A stretch of 64,000 nucleotides of DNA from Pseudomonas vancouverensis (GCF_004348895.1 NZ_RRZK01000031.1:62001-126000), one strand, 5' to 3'. Shown: positions 35,247-44,883, counted from the first letter of the stretch. Notes: generated from the letters alone by a model not told the origin. Numbers and translations are program-made.

Positions 35247-37163
35247 ATGTACCAATGGCTAGCCGACAAGCTGGGTAACGTCAGCGTCAAACGCAAACTG
35301 GGGATCGGCTTCGGTCTCGTACTGTTACTCACCCTGCTGATCACCTTCACCGGCTGGAGCGGTCTGAGCGGCGTGACCAGCCGTGGCGACAAACTGGGTT
35401 TCATTGCCAGCCTGAACGACCTGACCAAGGATCTGCGCATTGCCCGACTGGACTACGAAATGCGTCGCGGCGAGCAAGGCCCGGGCGCGGTCAACGACCT
35501 GCTGGGCAAGCTCGACAGCGGCCTGCAAACCGCCCGCGGCCTGATCGAGCAACCGGCTGACGCGGCCAAAGTCGATCAGCAACTGGCGGCCGTGGCTGAG
35601 TATCGCCGCGCCTTCAGCGACATGACCCAGGCCGGCGTCCAGCGTGAAGACGCCCGCAGCAAGCTCGGCGCCACCGCCGACAACGCCGTGGCCCGCGTCG
35701 CTGAAGTGGAAAAATCCATGCTGCAAGGTGACAGTGTCAGCGCCTTCAATAGCGTGATCGACCTGAGCAAGCTGATCCAGCAGGCGCGCTTCCAGGTCCG
35801 TGGTTACACCTACAGCGGCAAGAGTGACGCCGCTCAACCGGCCCTGGACGCCATCGACAACGCGCTGAAAAACCTCGAGAGCCTGCCGGGCAAACTGCCG
35901 GCCGAACACCTGGCCAACCTGCAACAGGCCACCGCTTCGCTCAAGGCCTATCGTGCCGCCGTCAGCCAGTTCAGCGACTCCCAGACCGCCACCAGCAATG
36001 CGCTGGCACGCATGTCCGCACAGGGCGACATTCTGCTGGACCTGAGCAACAAACTGACCGTCTCGCAAACGGTGATTCGTGACGCTGATGCCGCCCACGC
36101 GAAAAACATGCTGGCCCTCGCCACCGCGCTGGCCATCGCCTTCGGCCTGCTCGCCGCCTGGGCGATTACCCGGCAGATCATCATCCCGCTGAACCAGACT
36201 CTGCTCGTGGCGCAGCGCGTGGCCGGCGGCGACCTGACCCACGACCTGAGCTCCCCACGGCAAGACGAACTCGGTCAGCTGCAGCGCGCCATGCAACGCA
36301 TGACCCAGGGCCTGCGCGAACTGATCGGTGGCATCAGCGACGGCGTCACCCAGATCGCCAGCGCCGCCGAAGAACTGTCTGCCGTCACCGAACAGACCAG
36401 CGCCGGGGTCAACAGCCAGAAAGTCGAAACAGATCAGGTCGCCACTGCGATGAACGAAATGGCCGCCACTGTGCAGGAAGTCGCGCGCAACGCCGAGGAA
36501 GCGTCGGAAGCTGCGGTCGCCGCCGACCAACAGGCCCGCGAAGGCGACAAGGTGGTCGGCGAAGCCATCGCCCAGATCGAGCGCCTGGCCCTGGAAGTCG
36601 GCCACTCCACCGAAGCCATGGGCGAACTCAAGCGCGAAAGCGACAAGATCGGCAGCGTGCTCGACGTGATCAAGTCCGTGGCCCAGCAAACCAACCTGCT
36701 GGCACTCAACGCCGCCATCGAAGCCGCCCGTGCCGGTGAAGCCGGGCGCGGTTTTGCCGTGGTCGCCGACGAAGTCCGCAGCCTCGCCCAACGCACACAG
36801 AAATCCACCGAGGAAATCGAAGAGCTGATCGTCAGCCTGCAAAACGGTACCCAGCAGGTGTCGACCATCATGGACAACAGCCGTGCCCTGACCGACAGCA
36901 GCGTCGAACTCACCCGTCGTGCCGGCGGCTCACTGGAAAGCATCACCCGCACGGTGTCGGCGATTCAGGCAATGAACCAGCAGATTGCCGCCGCTGCCGA
37001 GCAGCAAAGCGCCACCGCCGAGGAGATCAACCGCAGCGTGCTGAATGTACGTGATGTGTCGGATCAGACGTCGGCGGCGAGTGAAGAGACAGCGGCGTCC
37101 AGTGTTGAACTGGCGCGGCTGGGGACGCATTTGCAGATGCTGGTGGGGCGATTCAAGGTTTAA
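35247..37163 (+). CDS. Methyl-accepting chemotaxis protein with helical bimodular (HBM) sensor
   Basis: This 638-residue chemoreceptor has TM1 at about 17-38 and an all-helical periplasmic domain (about 40-285) of the length and character of HBM sensors. TM2 (about 288-308), a HAMP domain (about 310-362) and the cytoplasmic signalling domain with the invariant tip QQTNLLALNAAIEAARAGEA follow. From memory, the gene next to tatABC-rsmE in P. aeruginosa is McpK, an HBM receptor for alpha-ketoglutarate, and McpS of P. putida is related. Ligand here is inferred only. No CheR-binding pentapeptide is seen at the C-terminus. Confidence 0.92.
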   Translation: MYQWLADKLGNVSVKRKLGIGFGLVLLLTLLITFTGWSGLSGVTSRGDKLGFIASLNDLTKDLRIARLDYEMRRGEQGPGAVNDLLGKLDSGLQTARGLIEQPADAAKVDQQLAAVAEYRRAFSDMTQAGVQREDARSKLGATADNAVARVAEVEKSMLQGDSVSAFNSVIDLSKLIQQARFQVRGYTYSGKSDAAQPALDAIDNALKNLESLPGKLPAEHLANLQQATASLKAYRAAVSQFSDSQTATSNALARMSAQGDILLDLSNKLTVSQTVIRDADAAHAKNMLALATALAIAFGLLAAWAITRQIIIPLNQTLLVAQRVAGGDLTHDLSSPRQDELGQLQRAMQRMTQGLRELIGGISDGVTQIASAAEELSAVTEQTSAGVNSQKVETDQVATAMNEMAATVQEVARNAEEASEAAVAADQQAREGDKVVGEAIAQIERLALEVGHSTEAMGELKRESDKIGSVLDVIKSVAQQTNLLALNAAIEAARAGEAGRGFAVVADEVRSLAQRTQKSTEEIEELIVSLQNGTQQVSTIMDNSRALTDSSVELTRRAGGSLESITRTVSAIQAMNQQIAAAAEQQSATAEEINRSVLNVRDVSDQTSAASEETAASSVELARLGTHLQMLVGRFKV

Positions 37164-37182
37164 CTGGCACAACTGATCACTT

Positions 37183-37316
37183 TGTGGCGAGGGAGCTTGC
37201 TCCCGCTCGGCGGCGCAGCCGGCGCAAAACCGGCTAACCGAATTCATCTGACAAAATTCGGCGCCTGGTGTTAGGGCCGCTGCGCGCCCCAGCGGGAGCA
37301 AGCTCCCTCGCCACAG
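37183..37316. repeat. REP doublet, TGTGGCGAGGGAGC family
   Basis: TGTGGCGAGGGAGCTTGCTC and its inverse enclose about 85 bases in the gap between the convergent chemoreceptor and ABC ATPase genes. The same element lies near the other end of the ABC transporter cluster (39055-39187). Confidence 0.9.
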
Positions 37317-37328
37317 AGGCCAGTAGCG

Positions 37329-38084
37329 TTACAGAACCTGGCGCAAAAACGCCTGAGCCCGCGGATCCTTCGGTGCATCGAAGAACTCGGTTGGCGAAGC
37401 ATCTTCCAGCAATTTGCCGTGATCGAAGAACAGCACCCGGTCCGCCACTTCCCGGGCGAAGCCCATTTCGTGGGTGACGCAAACCATGGTCATGCCTTCC
37501 AGGGCCAGGTTTTTCATCACGTCCAGCACTTCGCCGACCATCTCCGGGTCGAGCGCCGAAGTCGGCTCATCGAACAACATGACCTTGGGCTCCATCGCCA
37601 GCGCCCGGGCAATCGCCACGCGCTGTTGCTGGCCGCCAGAAAGGCGTGAGGGAAACTCGTTGGCCTTCTGCGCAATCCCGACCTTTTCCAGCAAGGCCAT
37701 GGCCTTGGCCTCGCGCTCTTTCTTGCCGCGCTTGCGCACGACCTTCTGCGCCAGGCACAGGTTGTCGAGCACAGTCATGTGCGGGAACAGGTTGAAATGC
37801 TGGAACACCATGCCGACTTCGCGGCGGTAGGCGTTCACATCGGTCTTCGGGTCGGCCAGTTGCAGGCCGTCGATGCTCACCGAGCCGGAGTCGAACGCCT
37901 CCAGGCCATTGAGGCAACGCAGGAAGGTCGACTTGCCGGAGCCGGACGGACCCAGCACCACCAGCACTTCTCCCTTGGCGACGTCAGTGCTGACGTTATC
38001 CACTGCACGGACCACTTGCCCGCGGGTGTCGAAGACTTTTACCAGATCGCGGACTTCAATCACTTTGCGCGAGCCTCCGCTCAA
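37329..38084 (-). CDS. Polar amino acid ABC transporter, ATP-binding protein
   Basis: This 251-residue GlnQ-type ATPase has Walker A GPSGSGKST (about 40-48), a Q-loop, the signature LSGGQQQR, Walker B VMLFDEPTSALDP and the switch His in VTHEMGFAREV. It energises the permease encoded just upstream, which it overlaps by 29 bases. Substrate is probably an amino acid, from the subfamily. Last gene of a binding protein-permease-ATPase set. Confidence 0.94.
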   Translation of the reverse strand: MSGGSRKVIEVRDLVKVFDTRGQVVRAVDNVSTDVAKGEVLVVLGPSGSGKSTFLRCLNGLEAFDSGSVSIDGLQLADPKTDVNAYRREVGMVFQHFNLFPHMTVLDNLCLAQKVVRKRGKKEREAKAMALLEKVGIAQKANEFPSRLSGGQQQRVAIARALAMEPKVMLFDEPTSALDPEMVGEVLDVMKNLALEGMTMVCVTHEMGFAREVADRVLFFDHGKLLEDASPTEFFDAPKDPRAQAFLRQVL

Positions 38085-39015
38085 GCCGGCTGGCGATTTT
38101 CGACAGCGGCAGGTTGATCAACAGGTACAGGCCGGCGACGCAGAACAGGATTTCAAACGGCGAGAAGGAGGTCGTGATGACTTCACGACCGCTCTTGAGC
38201 AGTTCGGTAATCGCGATCACCGACACCAGCGAAGTGTCCTTGACCAGGCTGATGAACTGCCCGGCCAGCGGCGGCAGCACGCGCTTGAACGCCTGTGGCA
38301 GCACCACGTGACGCATCGATTGGCCTGCGCTCAAACCCAGCGAGCGCGCCGCCTCGTTCTGGCCACGGGCAATCGACTGGACGCCGGAGCGAATGATCTC
38401 GGCGACATAGGCACCGGTGAACAAAGACAGCGCGGCGATCCCGGCGAATTCCCGGGACAGGTTCATCACTGTACCGATGAAGAAGTAGAAAATGAAAATC
38501 TGCACCAGCAGCGGCGTACCGCGCACCAGTTCGACGTAGATCGTCGACAGATCGCGCAGGGTCGGGTTGTTCGACAGACGGCACAGGCCGGTGGCCAGAC
38601 CGATCAGCAAGCCCAGCACGCCGGAGACGACCGACAGCCACAAGGTGGTCCACAACCCCCAGAGCAGCGGTCCGGCAGCCCAATGACGGGTGACACCAAT
38701 CACATCGCCTTCGGCCACGTCATCGCCCTCGGCGACTTGCAGGCTGTTTTCGGCGACGCTCAGGCGCTGTTCGCTGCCGGCGTCGTTACGCAGGGTCACT
38801 TCGGCCTTGTCGCCCTTGCGTACCAGTTCGCTGACCGTGGAGATGTCGGCGGCACGCTGGGACTCTTCCGCCTGGTAGGCGAAGTACTGCGGCACGCGGT
38901 TCCAGCGCCATTCGTAGGACATCAGCGAGGTGGCGTAATACAGCGCGCCGGCCAGGCCGATCAGCACCAGCACGGTGAGCATGTGCCAGGGCCATTGGGC
39001 TTTTTTATGTTTCAT
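38056..39015 (-). CDS. Polar amino acid ABC transporter, permease with extra periplasmic segment
   Basis: This 319-residue permease has the GlnP/HisM EAA loop (EAARSLGLSAGQSMRHVVLPQAFK) and the usual HEQRO family helices in its C-terminal 200 residues. Between an N-terminal helix (about 10-28) and the core (from about 115) lies a hydrophilic segment of about 80 residues, rich in charged residues and with an alternating pattern suggestive of beta structure. Typical family members are 220-250 residues. The insert should face the periplasm. Its role is unknown. Confidence 0.92.
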   Translation of the reverse strand: MKHKKAQWPWHMLTVLVLIGLAGALYYATSLMSYEWRWNRVPQYFAYQAEESQRAADISTVSELVRKGDKAEVTLRNDAGSEQRLSVAENSLQVAEGDDVAEGDVIGVTRHWAAGPLLWGLWTTLWLSVVSGVLGLLIGLATGLCRLSNNPTLRDLSTIYVELVRGTPLLVQIFIFYFFIGTVMNLSREFAGIAALSLFTGAYVAEIIRSGVQSIARGQNEAARSLGLSAGQSMRHVVLPQAFKRVLPPLAGQFISLVKDTSLVSVIAITELLKSGREVITTSFSPFEILFCVAGLYLLINLPLSKIASRLERRLAQSD

Positions 39016-39054
39016 TTGAAGGCAAATCCATAACGATCAGGGCGCCTGCTCCCT

Positions 39055-39187
39055 CTGTGGCGAGGGAGCTTGCTCCCGCTGGGTTGCGCAGCAGCCCTGA
39101 AATCAGCCACCGCGTAACGTCGGGTAGAACAAATCAATCGATTTGCGGCTGCTTCGCAACCGGACGGGAGCAAGCTCCCTCGCCACT
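39055..39187. repeat. REP doublet, TGTGGCGAGGGAGC family
   Basis: Inverted pair between the permease and binding-protein genes of the ABC operon. It lies inside the likely transcript and may protect the upstream binding-protein mRNA, as REPs do in other transporter operons. That effect is inference. Confidence 0.9.
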
Positions 39188-39196
39188 AAGGCAGCC

Positions 39197-39994
39197 TTAC
39201 TCCATGTCCTTGAGCCACTCGGTGCTCTTGAACCACTTGTCATGGATGCGATCGTAGGTGCCGTCTTCGTGGATCTGGTGCAGGAAGTTGTTGATGAAGT
39301 TGATGCTGTCGTAGTCACCCTTCTTCAGACCGAACGCCAGCGGCTCGTAGGTGAACGGCTTGTCGAGGAACACCAGCTTGCCGGCGCCGACCTTGTTCAC
39401 CGCGACCACGTTGTACGGCGCGTCGTAGATGAAGGCGTCAGCCTTGCCGTTGACCACGTCGAGCACGGCTTCCTGCTCGTTGTCGTAGCCGTGGTACTTG
39501 GCCTTGGCGATCAGCTTCTTGGCGACCATTTCGCCGGTGGTGCCCAACTTGGAGGTGATGCGATAGTCGGCGGTGTTCAGGTCTTTATAGGACTTGATGG
39601 TGCCTTCCAGCTCCTTGCGGATCAGCAGGGTCTGGCCGACCACGATGAAGGGTTCGCTGAAGTTCAGGCGCAGGTTGCGTTCCTGGGTCAGGGTCATGCC
39701 GCTGCCGATCATGTCGAACTTGTCAGTCATCAGCGCCGGGATGATGCCGTCGTAACCGGTGGACACCAGTTCCAGCTTGACGCCCATGGCCTTGGACATG
39801 GCTTTGAGGAGGTCGACTTCGAAACCGATGATCTCGCCGCGCTTGTTGGTCATCTCGAACGGCATGTAGGTCGGGTCCATGCCGACTTTCAAGGTGCCGC
39901 GCTTGACTGCGTCATCGATGGCACCGGCCTGCGCCGCATTGACTGCAACCAGTGCCGTGACGCCGACCAGCAGCATCGAGAGATACTTCTTCAT
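39197..39994 (-). CDS. Polar amino acid ABC transporter, periplasmic binding protein
   Basis: This 265-residue protein has a Sec signal peptide (MKKYLSMLLVGVTALVAVNAAQA) and a family 3 solute-binding domain: KVGMDPTYMPFEM, GFEVDLLKAMSK, YDGIIPALMTDKFDMI and MTLTQERNLRLNFSEP. The start at MKKYLSM is chosen because it gives a clean signal peptide. First gene of the importer operon. Ligand within the polar/basic amino acid class cannot be read from sequence. Confidence 0.94.
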   Translation of the reverse strand: MKKYLSMLLVGVTALVAVNAAQAGAIDDAVKRGTLKVGMDPTYMPFEMTNKRGEIIGFEVDLLKAMSKAMGVKLELVSTGYDGIIPALMTDKFDMIGSGMTLTQERNLRLNFSEPFIVVGQTLLIRKELEGTIKSYKDLNTADYRITSKLGTTGEMVAKKLIAKAKYHGYDNEQEAVLDVVNGKADAFIYDAPYNVVAVNKVGAGKLVFLDKPFTYEPLAFGLKKGDYDSINFINNFLHQIHEDGTYDRIHDKWFKSTEWLKDME

Positions 39995-40153
39995 CTTCAA
40001 GTCCCCAAAACCATTGCGTTGTGAGGCGCGCAAAAATGGCGGCTCCCCTGGAGGAAACGCACCGTTACGGACAAAAATTATCCGGGCGCACCAATTCGGG
40101 GACGGATCCTAACGTACTCCCCCGTTTGCACAAGGGCTTGGGGACGATCAGGC

Positions 40154-40182
40154 AAAAAAAACCCCGCTTTCGCGGGGTTTTT
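40154..40182 (-). terminator. Rho-independent terminator of opgH
   Basis: AAAAACCCCGC pairs with GCGGGGTTTTT around a four-base loop, followed by a long T-run on the minus strand. It starts two bases after the opgH stop. Confidence 0.92.
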
Positions 40183-40184
40183 CA

Positions 40185-42755
40185 TCAGGCTACCTGAGCC
40201 TGCAAAGTTGCCGGTCGCAGCGGCAGCAGCGGTGCATGCGGGTCGGCTTTCACCGATGCACGCCAGGCGTCCAGCCACTCGGCATGGCCTTCGCTCCACA
40301 CTTGTTCGTGCAGGCGCGCCAGCGCTACCGGGTCACTGAGCAATTGCACCTTCTCGTTGTTGGTCAGCCCGTTCGGGCCCACCTTCATCGCGTGGCGCAC
40401 GCGCTCGACCCGCAGCCATTCAATCGGCTCGGACTGACGGTGACGGGAGGTCGCCAGCGAGCACGCCAGGGCGTTCTGCTGCGGATCGACCACCGAACGG
40501 ACAAAGCCGTCGTTCAGCGCATGCCAGCGGTTTTCGTGGGTGTACTGGTCAGTTGCCAGCAACGCCTGTGGCGGATTGTATTCCTCAGGGATCAGGAACA
40601 GGCTCTCGTCACGGGACTTCAAGCCCAGGCCGACACGGCTGGAGATCACCGACACCGGGATCGACAGCATCAACGAGCCGACAATCGGTACCAGCCACCA
40701 CAGGAAGCTCGGGTTCAGCCAGATCACCAGCAGCGCCCAGAGGAAGCCCAGCAGGGTCTGCGGACCGTGGCGCTTGACCGCCTCGCTCCATGGCGTGGAG
40801 TCGTCGTCACGTTGCGGCGAGTTCCAGGTCGCGGCCCAGCCGAGGAACGCGGCGAGGACGAAACGGGTGTGGAAAATCATCCGCACCGGCGCCAGCAGCA
40901 TGGAGAACAGCATCTCCAGCAGCATCGACAGGGTCACCTTGAACTTGCCGCCGAACTCTTTCGCGCCCTTGGCCCAGATCAGGATGATGCTCAACAGCTT
41001 CGGCAGGAACAGCAGCACGATGGTGGTCGAGAACAGCGCGATGGCCTTGTCCGGGTGCCATTGCGGCCACAGCGGATAAAGCTGGCGCGGTTCGAGGAAG
41101 TACTGCGGCTCCATCAACGTGTTCACCGCCAGCAGCGCCGTCGACAACACCAGGAAGAAGAACCACAGCGGCGCCGACAGGTACGACATCACCCCCGTCA
41201 GGAACACTGCACGGTGCACTGGGTGCATGCCCTTGACCAGGAACAGACGGAAGTTCATCAGGTTACCGTGGCACCAGCGACGGTCACGCTTGAGCTCGTC
41301 CAGCAGGTTCGGCGGCAATTCCTCGTAGCTGCCCGGCAAGTCGTAGGCAATCCACACGCCCCAACCGGCACGGCGCATCAACGCGGCTTCAACGAAGTCG
41401 TGGGACAGGATCGCACCAGAGAACGCACCTTTACCCGGCAACGGCGCCAGGGCGCAGTGGTCGATAAACGGCTTCATGCGGATGATCGCGTTGTGACCCC
41501 AGTAGTGGGATTCACCCAGCTGCCAGAAGTGCAGGCCGGCGGTAAACAGCGGGCCGTACACGCGGGTGGCGAACTGCTGCATGCGTGCATACAGGGTGTC
41601 CATGCCCGAGGCACGCGGCGCGGTCTGGATGATCCCGGCGTCCGGCGTGGCTTCCATCAGGCGCACCAAGCTAGTCAGGCACTCACCGCTCATCACCGAG
41701 TCAGCGTCGAGAACGACCATGTACTTGTAGTCACCACCCCAACGACGGCAGAAGTCGTCGAGGTTGCCGCTCTTGCGTTTAACGCGACGGCGACGGCGAC
41801 GGTAGAAGATCTTGCCGAAGCCACCGGCCTCGCGGCAGACGTCCAGCCAGGCCTGCTGCTCGGCCACGCAGATATCGGCGTCGTTACTGTCGCTGAGGAC
41901 GAAGAAGTCGAAGCGATCCAGGTCACCGGTCGCCGCCACCGACTCGAAAGTCGCACGCAGACCGGCAAACACCCGGGGCACGTCTTCGTTGCAGATCGGC
42001 ATCACCAGCGCGGTGCGGGCATCCTTCGGAATCGGCTCGTTACCGGCGCTGGCGCCGGAAATGCGGTACTTGTCGTGACCGGTGAGCAATTCGAGGAAGC
42101 CCATCAGCGCGGTCCAGAAACCGGCCGACACCCAGCAGAACAGGATGCCGAACAGGATCAGGATGCTGGTCTGCAAGGCATACGGCAGCACTTGCGTGGC
42201 GGTTTGCAGCAGCGGTTGATGCAGGACTTCGTTGAGGTCGACGAACGACCAGCCCTGGTACGGCATGATGCCTTTCATGTACCAGCCGGCAACGATGGTC
42301 TGGCCGAGCATCAGCAGCAGCAAAATGTAGCGACGGATCGAGCCGACCGTACGCCAGCGGGCCGCTGGCAGGACGCGTTCGTCCTTCGGTGGCTTCGGCG
42401 GGTTGGTACGACCGGTCATTCGACGCCAGCCGCGCACCAGGATATTGGTGCGCCACGGCTCCGGCACGACCTTGGTGCGACGGATCGGCGGGGTCGCTTT
42501 CAGGCAGACCCGACCGTTGGCGTCGAGCACCAGCATTTCCGCGTCCTGCAGCTCTTCGGCGGTGCTCAGGGTCAGGCGCTTGCCGACCGAAGCCTGGGCG
42601 GCCTCGGACGGGGCGTCGAACGTCGAGGACGACAGGCGTTCGTGCAATTCGCTGAAAGACTGGCAGCCCGCGAGTTCCGCGCGCTGCTCGTCGGTCATCG
42701 GTAGATGTGCCAGATACTCGGAAAGTGTCTCTGGCTGTACTTGAGCGTTACTCAT
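40185..42755 (-). CDS. opgH: Glucans biosynthesis glucosyltransferase H
   Basis: This 856-residue inner-membrane GT2 enzyme elongates the beta-1,2 backbone of osmoregulated periplasmic glucans from UDP-glucose. The catalytic signatures are LDADSVM (DxD) and RDRRWCHGNL (R/QxxRW), with flanking transmembrane helices near 140-220 and in the 510-690 region. The N-terminal cytoplasmic segment (about 1-135) is conserved in Pseudomonas. It overlaps opgG by eight bases, so translation is coupled. Also known as mdoH. Confidence 0.97.
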   Translation of the reverse strand: MSNAQVQPETLSEYLAHLPMTDEQRAELAGCQSFSELHERLSSSTFDAPSEAAQASVGKRLTLSTAEELQDAEMLVLDANGRVCLKATPPIRRTKVVPEPWRTNILVRGWRRMTGRTNPPKPPKDERVLPAARWRTVGSIRRYILLLLMLGQTIVAGWYMKGIMPYQGWSFVDLNEVLHQPLLQTATQVLPYALQTSILILFGILFCWVSAGFWTALMGFLELLTGHDKYRISGASAGNEPIPKDARTALVMPICNEDVPRVFAGLRATFESVAATGDLDRFDFFVLSDSNDADICVAEQQAWLDVCREAGGFGKIFYRRRRRRVKRKSGNLDDFCRRWGGDYKYMVVLDADSVMSGECLTSLVRLMEATPDAGIIQTAPRASGMDTLYARMQQFATRVYGPLFTAGLHFWQLGESHYWGHNAIIRMKPFIDHCALAPLPGKGAFSGAILSHDFVEAALMRRAGWGVWIAYDLPGSYEELPPNLLDELKRDRRWCHGNLMNFRLFLVKGMHPVHRAVFLTGVMSYLSAPLWFFFLVLSTALLAVNTLMEPQYFLEPRQLYPLWPQWHPDKAIALFSTTIVLLFLPKLLSIILIWAKGAKEFGGKFKVTLSMLLEMLFSMLLAPVRMIFHTRFVLAAFLGWAATWNSPQRDDDSTPWSEAVKRHGPQTLLGFLWALLVIWLNPSFLWWLVPIVGSLMLSIPVSVISSRVGLGLKSRDESLFLIPEEYNPPQALLATDQYTHENRWHALNDGFVRSVVDPQQNALACSLATSRHRQSEPIEWLRVERVRHAMKVGPNGLTNNEKVQLLSDPVALARLHEQVWSEGHAEWLDAWRASVKADPHAPLLPLRPATLQAQVA

Positions 42756-44562
42756 CGGCAGGCAACTGATAGCTCCAGGTCTCGGTCAGGACTTCTTCAG
42801 TCGGTGCCGATTCCGGTGTGGCTGGGGCCGCGTCGGCAGCGGCTGGCTGCTTGGCGTCTTTATTGGCCTTGTCCTTGGCATCTGCTACCGGCTTGGCTTC
42901 GGCCGGCTTGGCCTCCCCTGGCTTGGCTTCCTTGTCTTCTTTTTCCTGTTGCTTGGCGGCAACCTTGTCGGCCTTGGCAACCGACGAGTTCGACGCCGGG
43001 ATCGAGGTCTTGGCCAGGTCCGCAGGCACGATGTTCTGTACCAGAGCGGCGCGCATTTCAGTGGCCTTGCCCGCGTCCTTGATCTTCATCCGCAGGGTCA
43101 GGCGCCAGCCCTTGGTTTCAGGGTTGTAGCGCACGCTGTTCTCGACCAGTTCGGCATTGTCGCCGACGCTGACCTGACTGCGCACGTCGGCATCGGCCGG
43201 CAATGCCGCCAGCGACGGGCCTTCGAAGTCGATCAGGTAAGCCACGCTGCCATCCGGCTGACGAATCAGGTTGGACTGCTTGACGTCACCGGTCGAACGC
43301 AGGGTCTGCTTGACCCAGGCGCTGTCAGGCGCGTGAATCGCGGCTTCGTCCATGGTCCAGTGCATACGATAAGCGACATCGAGCGGCTGGCCAGGTTCCG
43401 GCAATTTCTCCGGGTTCCAGAAGGCAACGATGTTGTCGTTGGTTTCGTCGGCGGTCGGAATCTCTACCAGATCGACAGTGCCTTTGCCCCACTCGCCCTT
43501 CGGCTCGATCCAGGCGCTTGGGCGCTTGTCGTAGCGGTCGTCGAGGTCTTCATAGTGGCTGAAGTCACGGCCACGCTGCAGCAAGCCGAAACCGCGCGGG
43601 TTCTCGACGCTGAAGTTGCTCACGGACAGGTGTTTCGGGTTGTTCAGCGGACGCCAGATCCACTCGCCATTGCCGGCATGGATCGCCAGGCCGCTGGAGT
43701 CGTGCAGTTCGCGACGGTAGTTGAGTACTTTCGACGGCTGGTTGGCGCCGAACAGGTACATGCTGGTCAACGGCGCGATACCGAGTTTGCCGACCTTGTC
43801 ACGCAGGAACATCTGCGCCTTGACGTCGACAATGGTGTCGCTGCCCGGACGCAGGATCAGACGGTAGGCACCGGTGGCACGCGGGGAATCCAGCAGGGCG
43901 AAGATCACCAGGTGCTTGTCGCCCGGCTTGGGCTGTTGAATCCAGAACTCGCGAAAGCGCGGGAATTCTTCGCCGGACGGCAAGGCGGTATCGATGGCCA
44001 TGCCACGGGCGGACAAACCATAGACGTGACCCTTGCCGACAACGCGGAAGTAACTCGCGCCGAGCATGGTCATGATTTCGTCTTGCTTGTCAGCCTTGTT
44101 GATCGGGTAAAGAACACGGAAACCGGCATAACCCAGTTGCTCAGTGGCCTTCGGATCGAATTTCATGTCGCCGAAATCGAAACGACTCGGGTCATATTTG
44201 ATTTCTTCGACGGTGTTCGCGGTGATTTCGTTGATTTTCACCGGTGTGTCGAAGTGCATGCCCTGATGGTAGAAGGACAGCTTGAACGGCGTCTTCTGAT
44301 CCGCCCATTCGGCTTTTTCGGTCAGAAAACGAATTTTCTGATAGTCCGCGAATTTCATGTCGCGGAACTCGTTCGGCAAGTTACTGCGCGGCGCTTCGTA
44401 CTTCTGCGCGGCCAGCTCTTTCGCCTTGACCGACACGTCATCCAGATTGAATGCCCAAAGCTGGCCGGCGCTGAACAGGCAAAGCAGTGCAGAGCCTGCT
44501 ACCAGAGCGCTACGTAACCGTTTGGCAGACAATTTTGGAGCATTACAGGGACTAACAATCAC
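42748..44562 (-). CDS. opgG: Periplasmic glucans biosynthesis protein G with charged C-terminal tail
   Basis: This 604-residue periplasmic protein is needed for glucan branching or release. It has a signal peptide (cleavage after QLWA) and the two-domain MdoG fold (FNLDDVSVKAKELAAQKYEAP..., WIWRPLNNPKHLSVSNF, FGLLQRGRDFSHYEDL). The GTG at 44562 is chosen from the conserved MIVSPCNAPKL N-terminus and an upstream GAGGG. About 75 C-terminal residues form a Lys/Ala/Glu/Pro-rich tail (PGEAKPAEAKPVADAKDK...), longer than family members of about 510-530 residues. Also known as mdoG. Confidence 0.95.
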   Translation of the reverse strand: MIVSPCNAPKLSAKRLRSALVAGSALLCLFSAGQLWAFNLDDVSVKAKELAAQKYEAPRSNLPNEFRDMKFADYQKIRFLTEKAEWADQKTPFKLSFYHQGMHFDTPVKINEITANTVEEIKYDPSRFDFGDMKFDPKATEQLGYAGFRVLYPINKADKQDEIMTMLGASYFRVVGKGHVYGLSARGMAIDTALPSGEEFPRFREFWIQQPKPGDKHLVIFALLDSPRATGAYRLILRPGSDTIVDVKAQMFLRDKVGKLGIAPLTSMYLFGANQPSKVLNYRRELHDSSGLAIHAGNGEWIWRPLNNPKHLSVSNFSVENPRGFGLLQRGRDFSHYEDLDDRYDKRPSAWIEPKGEWGKGTVDLVEIPTADETNDNIVAFWNPEKLPEPGQPLDVAYRMHWTMDEAAIHAPDSAWVKQTLRSTGDVKQSNLIRQPDGSVAYLIDFEGPSLAALPADADVRSQVSVGDNAELVENSVRYNPETKGWRLTLRMKIKDAGKATEMRAALVQNIVPADLAKTSIPASNSSVAKADKVAAKQQEKEDKEAKPGEAKPAEAKPVADAKDKANKDAKQPAAADAAPATPESAPTEEVLTETWSYQLPADE

Positions 44563-44883
44563 GAGCAACCCTCGCCGAAAACAGATCAAAAAACCAACGG
44601 CCAGTTAAAGGGTTCGCAGGTAAACGGCATGAAAAAACCACCCTTGCAAACCACTCTTGCCAAGTTGGCGAGCATTGTTCCGACTCCGCAGGGGCAAAAT
44701 GATTCCCCAATCGGATCCGGACAAGTCTCTACCTAAGTCAAAAATGGACCAACGAACGCTGATCCCCGTAGCGCGCGATTATCTAGTAGGCCGCGTTACA
44801 ACGCATCAGGGGTAACAAAGTATTTATCGCGAAAATCCCCTGTTTACAGTCGAAATGAGCTCAAAAAGATGTTTCAAGCGCTT
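44563..44883. other. Intergenic region upstream of opgG, no gene
   Basis: About 320 bases between opgG and dtd without a credible gene. It should hold the opgGH promoter. I see a 12-base palindrome GCGTT-AC-AACGC (44793-44804) and a CAGGGG/CCCCTG inverted repeat spanning about 44807-44844. I could not identify a convincing promoter pair. Confidence 0.5.

Noticed and set aside
40236..42704. 822-codon frame antisense to opgH
   Set aside because: Fully inside opgH, whose GT2 motifs are intact; the antisense product is Arg/Gln/His-rich with no domain.
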